DNA from: Flavobacteriaceae bacterium UBA1682
GTDB taxonomy: Bacteria > Bacteroidota > Bacteroidia > Flavobacteriales > Flavobacteriaceae
Direction of reading: 5' to 3'
Assembly: GCA_002320285.1 (NCBI GenBank)
Contig: DCKE01000005.1
Coordinates: 169,084-233,083 of the forward strand
Length of the DNA: 64,000 nucleotides
The notes under the pieces were generated by a model that was not told the origin of the DNA, did no database searches, and worked only from the letters and a program-made list of their open reading frames with translations. Positions 62,236 through 64,000 of the stretch are shown here, piece after piece. The position numbers and the translations under genes are program-made. Positions within the stretch are counted from its first letter, which is position 1. Every line of letters begins with the position of its first letter.

Positions 62236-62263
62236 AAAGACCTCTTCTTTCGAAGAGGTCTTT
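62236..62263 (-). terminator. Terminator of tRNA-Leu
   Basis: 12-bp arms (62236-62247 and 62252-62263, core AGACCTCTTC) with a 4-nt loop. On the minus strand it is followed by a T-rich stretch. Confidence 0.85.
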
Positions 62264-62264
62264 G

Positions 62265-62346
62265 TGCGGGTAAAAGGACTCGAACCTTCACACCGTGAGG
62301 CACCAGATCCTAAGTCTGGCGTGTCTACCAATTTCACCATACCCGC
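62265..62346 (-). tRNA. tRNA-Leu (anticodon TAG)
   Basis: An 82-nt tRNA gene. The acceptor stem GCGGGTA pairs with TACCCGC, discriminator A. The anticodon stem CCAGA/TCTGG encloses the loop CTTAGGA, anticodon TAG, reading CTN leucine codons. The long variable arm (GTGCCTCACGGTGTGA) is that of a class II tRNA, and GGTTCGAGTCC is the T-loop. CCA is not encoded. It is preceded by a consensus promoter. Confidence 0.95.
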
Positions 62347-62370
62347 GGCTTTTGTTTCAGTAAGCGGTTG

Positions 62371-62400
62371 CAAATATACGCATTGAAATTTAAATTCCAA
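62371..62400 (-). promoter_or_regulatory. Consensus promoter of tRNA-Leu
   Basis: On the minus strand: TTG (62398-62400), exactly 19 nt, then TATATTTG (62371-62378). A perfect match to the Bacteroidota consensus, 24 nt upstream of the tRNA. Confidence 0.8.
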
Positions 62401-62464
62401 GAAAAAAATAATATTTTTTTATTATTAGCTTTGTGATGATTAATGTTAACCATTCAAATTTACG

Positions 62465-63853
62465 ATGAAAGATTCTAAACAATACGTACAAGAAAATAAA
62501 GATCGACTGATCAACGAGTTGATTGAGCTATTAAAAATTCCATCTGTCAGTGCAGACAGTGCTTATTCCCAAGATGTTATCAATACTGCTGAAGCCGTAA
62601 AAGCCAACTTAGAGAAAGCGGGTTGTGACTTGGTTGAGATGTGCGAAACACCGGGATACCCTATTGTTTACGGTGAAAAAATAATTGATAAAAATTTACC
62701 GACCGTACTTGTTTATGGTCATTATGACGTGCAACCAGCCGATCCTATCGAACTTTGGACGTCTCCACCTTTCGAACCGGTGATCAAAAAAACGGAAATT
62801 CACCCGGAAGGTGCCATATTTGCTCGTGGAGCCTGCGATGATAAAGGTCAAATGTTTATGCATGTCAAAGCATTGGAATATATGATTCAAAATGACGCTT
62901 TGCCTTGTAACGTCAAATTTATGATTGAAGGGGAAGAAGAAGTGGGATCTACCAGCTTAAGTTGGTTTGTAAAAAGAAACCAAGAGAAATTGAAGAACGA
63001 TGTGATCTTAATATCTGACACTGGTATGATCTCAAATGATCAGCCATCAATCACTACTGGATTAAGAGGGCTAAGTTATGTTGAAGTTGAAGTGACCGGA
63101 CCAAATCGCGATTTACACTCTGGACTATATGGAGGTGCTGTTGCCAATCCGATCAACGTTTTAGCAAAAATGATTGCCTCCCTTCACGATGAAAACAATC
63201 ACATTACCATTCCAGGATTTTATGATAAAGTAGAAGAGCTATCCAAAGAGGAAAGAGCCGAAATGGCTAAACGTCCCTTTTCGATCGAAGCATATAAAAA
63301 AGCACTGGACATTGAGGAGGTAGCTGGAGAAACTGGATATGACACCAACGAAAGAAACTCTATCCGACCAACCTTAGACGTTAATGGAATATGGGGAGGT
63401 TATACTGGCGAAGGAGCTAAGACCGTTATTGCGAGTAAGGCTTATGCGAAGATCTCGATGCGTTTAGTCCCAAATCAAGATTGGGAGGAAATCACAGAAT
63501 TGTTTAAAAAACATTTTGAAAGCATCGCTCCAAAATCGGTTAAAGTAGTTGTAAAACCACACCATGGTGGACAAGGTTACGTGACTCCAACAGATTCTAT
63601 CGGTTACCAAGCCGCATCAAAAGCCTATACCGATACTTTTGGAAAAACGCCTATTCCAGTTCGATCAGGAGGAAGTATTCCAATTGTAGCGCTGTTTGAG
63701 GAAGAATTAAACTCCAAATCTATCATGATGGGCTTTGGCTTAGATAGTGACGCTATTCACTCTCCTAATGAACATTTTGGAGTATTTAACTACTTGAAAG
63801 GAATTGAAACTATTCCTTTGTTTTACAAATACTTTACGGAATTGTCTAAATAA
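62465..63853 (+). CDS. M20-family dipeptidase
   Basis: A 462-residue zinc peptidase that cleaves dipeptides in the cytosol. Metal site: His in LVYGHYDVQPADP (His and Asp), ACDDKGQ (bridging Asp), EGEEEVGS (catalytic and metal Glu), a later Asp in ISDTGM, and the C-terminal His in SDAIHSPNEHFG. The dimerisation lid is around GPNRDLHSGLYGGAVANP. Length fits the ArgE/DapE/CPG2 branch. It is monocistronic, with TAGCTTTG (62426-62433) as candidate -7 box and a hairpin terminator. It would complete use of peptides imported by the POT carriers. Confidence 0.92.
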   Translation: MKDSKQYVQENKDRLINELIELLKIPSVSADSAYSQDVINTAEAVKANLEKAGCDLVEMCETPGYPIVYGEKIIDKNLPTVLVYGHYDVQPADPIELWTSPPFEPVIKKTEIHPEGAIFARGACDDKGQMFMHVKALEYMIQNDALPCNVKFMIEGEEEVGSTSLSWFVKRNQEKLKNDVILISDTGMISNDQPSITTGLRGLSYVEVEVTGPNRDLHSGLYGGAVANPINVLAKMIASLHDENNHITIPGFYDKVEELSKEERAEMAKRPFSIEAYKKALDIEEVAGETGYDTNERNSIRPTLDVNGIWGGYTGEGAKTVIASKAYAKISMRLVPNQDWEEITELFKKHFESIAPKSVKVVVKPHHGGQGYVTPTDSIGYQAASKAYTDTFGKTPIPVRSGGSIPIVALFEEELNSKSIMMGFGLDSDAIHSPNEHFGVFNYLKGIETIPLFYKYFTELSK

Positions 63854-63890
63854 AAGAAAAGCCACCCTATCGGGTGGCTTTTCTTTTATG
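63852..63890 (+). terminator. Terminator of the M20 dipeptidase gene
   Basis: Perfect 16-bp arms (63852-63867 and 63872-63887, core GCCACCC) with loop TATC and T-rich end. Confidence 0.88.
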
Positions 63891-64000
63891 GCCTATTTGC
63901 CTATTCGCACATACGCGAATTCGCTTTATCACGTAAAAAAGGATAAGCTTTTCAACCTATCTTTTTCTAAGCCTATATTCGCATATCAGCATATCAGCAT
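63891..64000. repeat. Start of a short-period repeat region at the window edge
   Basis: Non-coding. CCTATTTG/CCTATTCGC near 63892 and CCTATATTCGC near 63972 are related, and the last 20 nt read GCATATCA twice in tandem. The array may continue past the window. Confidence 0.4.

Overview
The window looks like a chromosome segment from a member of the Bacteroidota, most likely the Flavobacteriaceae. The evidence is low GC, secreted proteins with type IX secretion (T9SS) C-terminal sorting domains, promoters of the Bacteroidota form (TTG, about 19 nt, TAnnTTTG) with no clear Shine-Dalgarno sites, a mevalonate pathway for isoprenoids, and many Cys-lipidated lipoproteins. Most of the window is ordinary core genome. 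No transposase, integrase, phage gene, CRISPR array or rRNA was seen. One tRNA-Leu is present.

Layout. 1-13.9 kb: 3' part of map, a methyltransferase, a T9SS plug-family protein, apaG, pruA, a BCCT transporter with a universal stress protein, rsmG, an aminotransferase, purT, a Crp/Fnr regulator, a ten-unit heptamer repeat, a pirin and a YceI protein. 13.9-15.9 kb: a small accessory island (glycine-zipper lipoprotein plus beta-barrel protein) bounded by two copies of the yceI 3' end and its terminator. 15.9-21.1 kb: a lipoprotein, an AsmA-like protein and an M3 peptidase. 21.2-27.1 kb: a second island coding for a secreted metzincin protease and three paralogous secreted leucine-rich proteins, bounded by two copies of a terminator plus the last codons of the neighbouring pseudouridine synthase gene. 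27.2-42.2 kb: rluB-like gene, UbiA prenyltransferase, mevalonate-pathway genes (mevalonate kinase, diphosphomevalonate decarboxylase, GYDIA kinase, HMG-CoA reductase), a SulP transporter with carbonic anhydrase, an LpoB-type lipoprotein operon, TspO and a flavoprotein. 42.4-50.0 kb: a peptide-use operon (DPP IV-like peptidase, three POT transporters, thioredoxin-like protein). 50.0-64.0 kb: ComEC, an NlpC/P60 hydrolase, lpxB, surE, a tail-specific protease, an ABC permease, a GH25 lysozyme, an SDR, a MerR regulator with a duplicated palindrome at its promoter, MscS, tRNA-Leu and an M20 dipeptidase.

Main observation. The two islands share one architecture. In each, a host gene is followed by its hairpin terminator, then by accessory genes facing the host gene, then by a second copy of the host gene's 3' end and terminator, then by the convergent neighbour. 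This is the footprint expected when DNA enters at the 3' end of a gene and restores that gene, yet neither island carries a recombinase. The larger island also holds three paralogues whose N- and C-terminal parts are nearly identical while the central leucine-rich part differs.

Limits. Functions are assigned by reading motifs and by memory of protein families. No database search was run, and percentages or counts are by eye.
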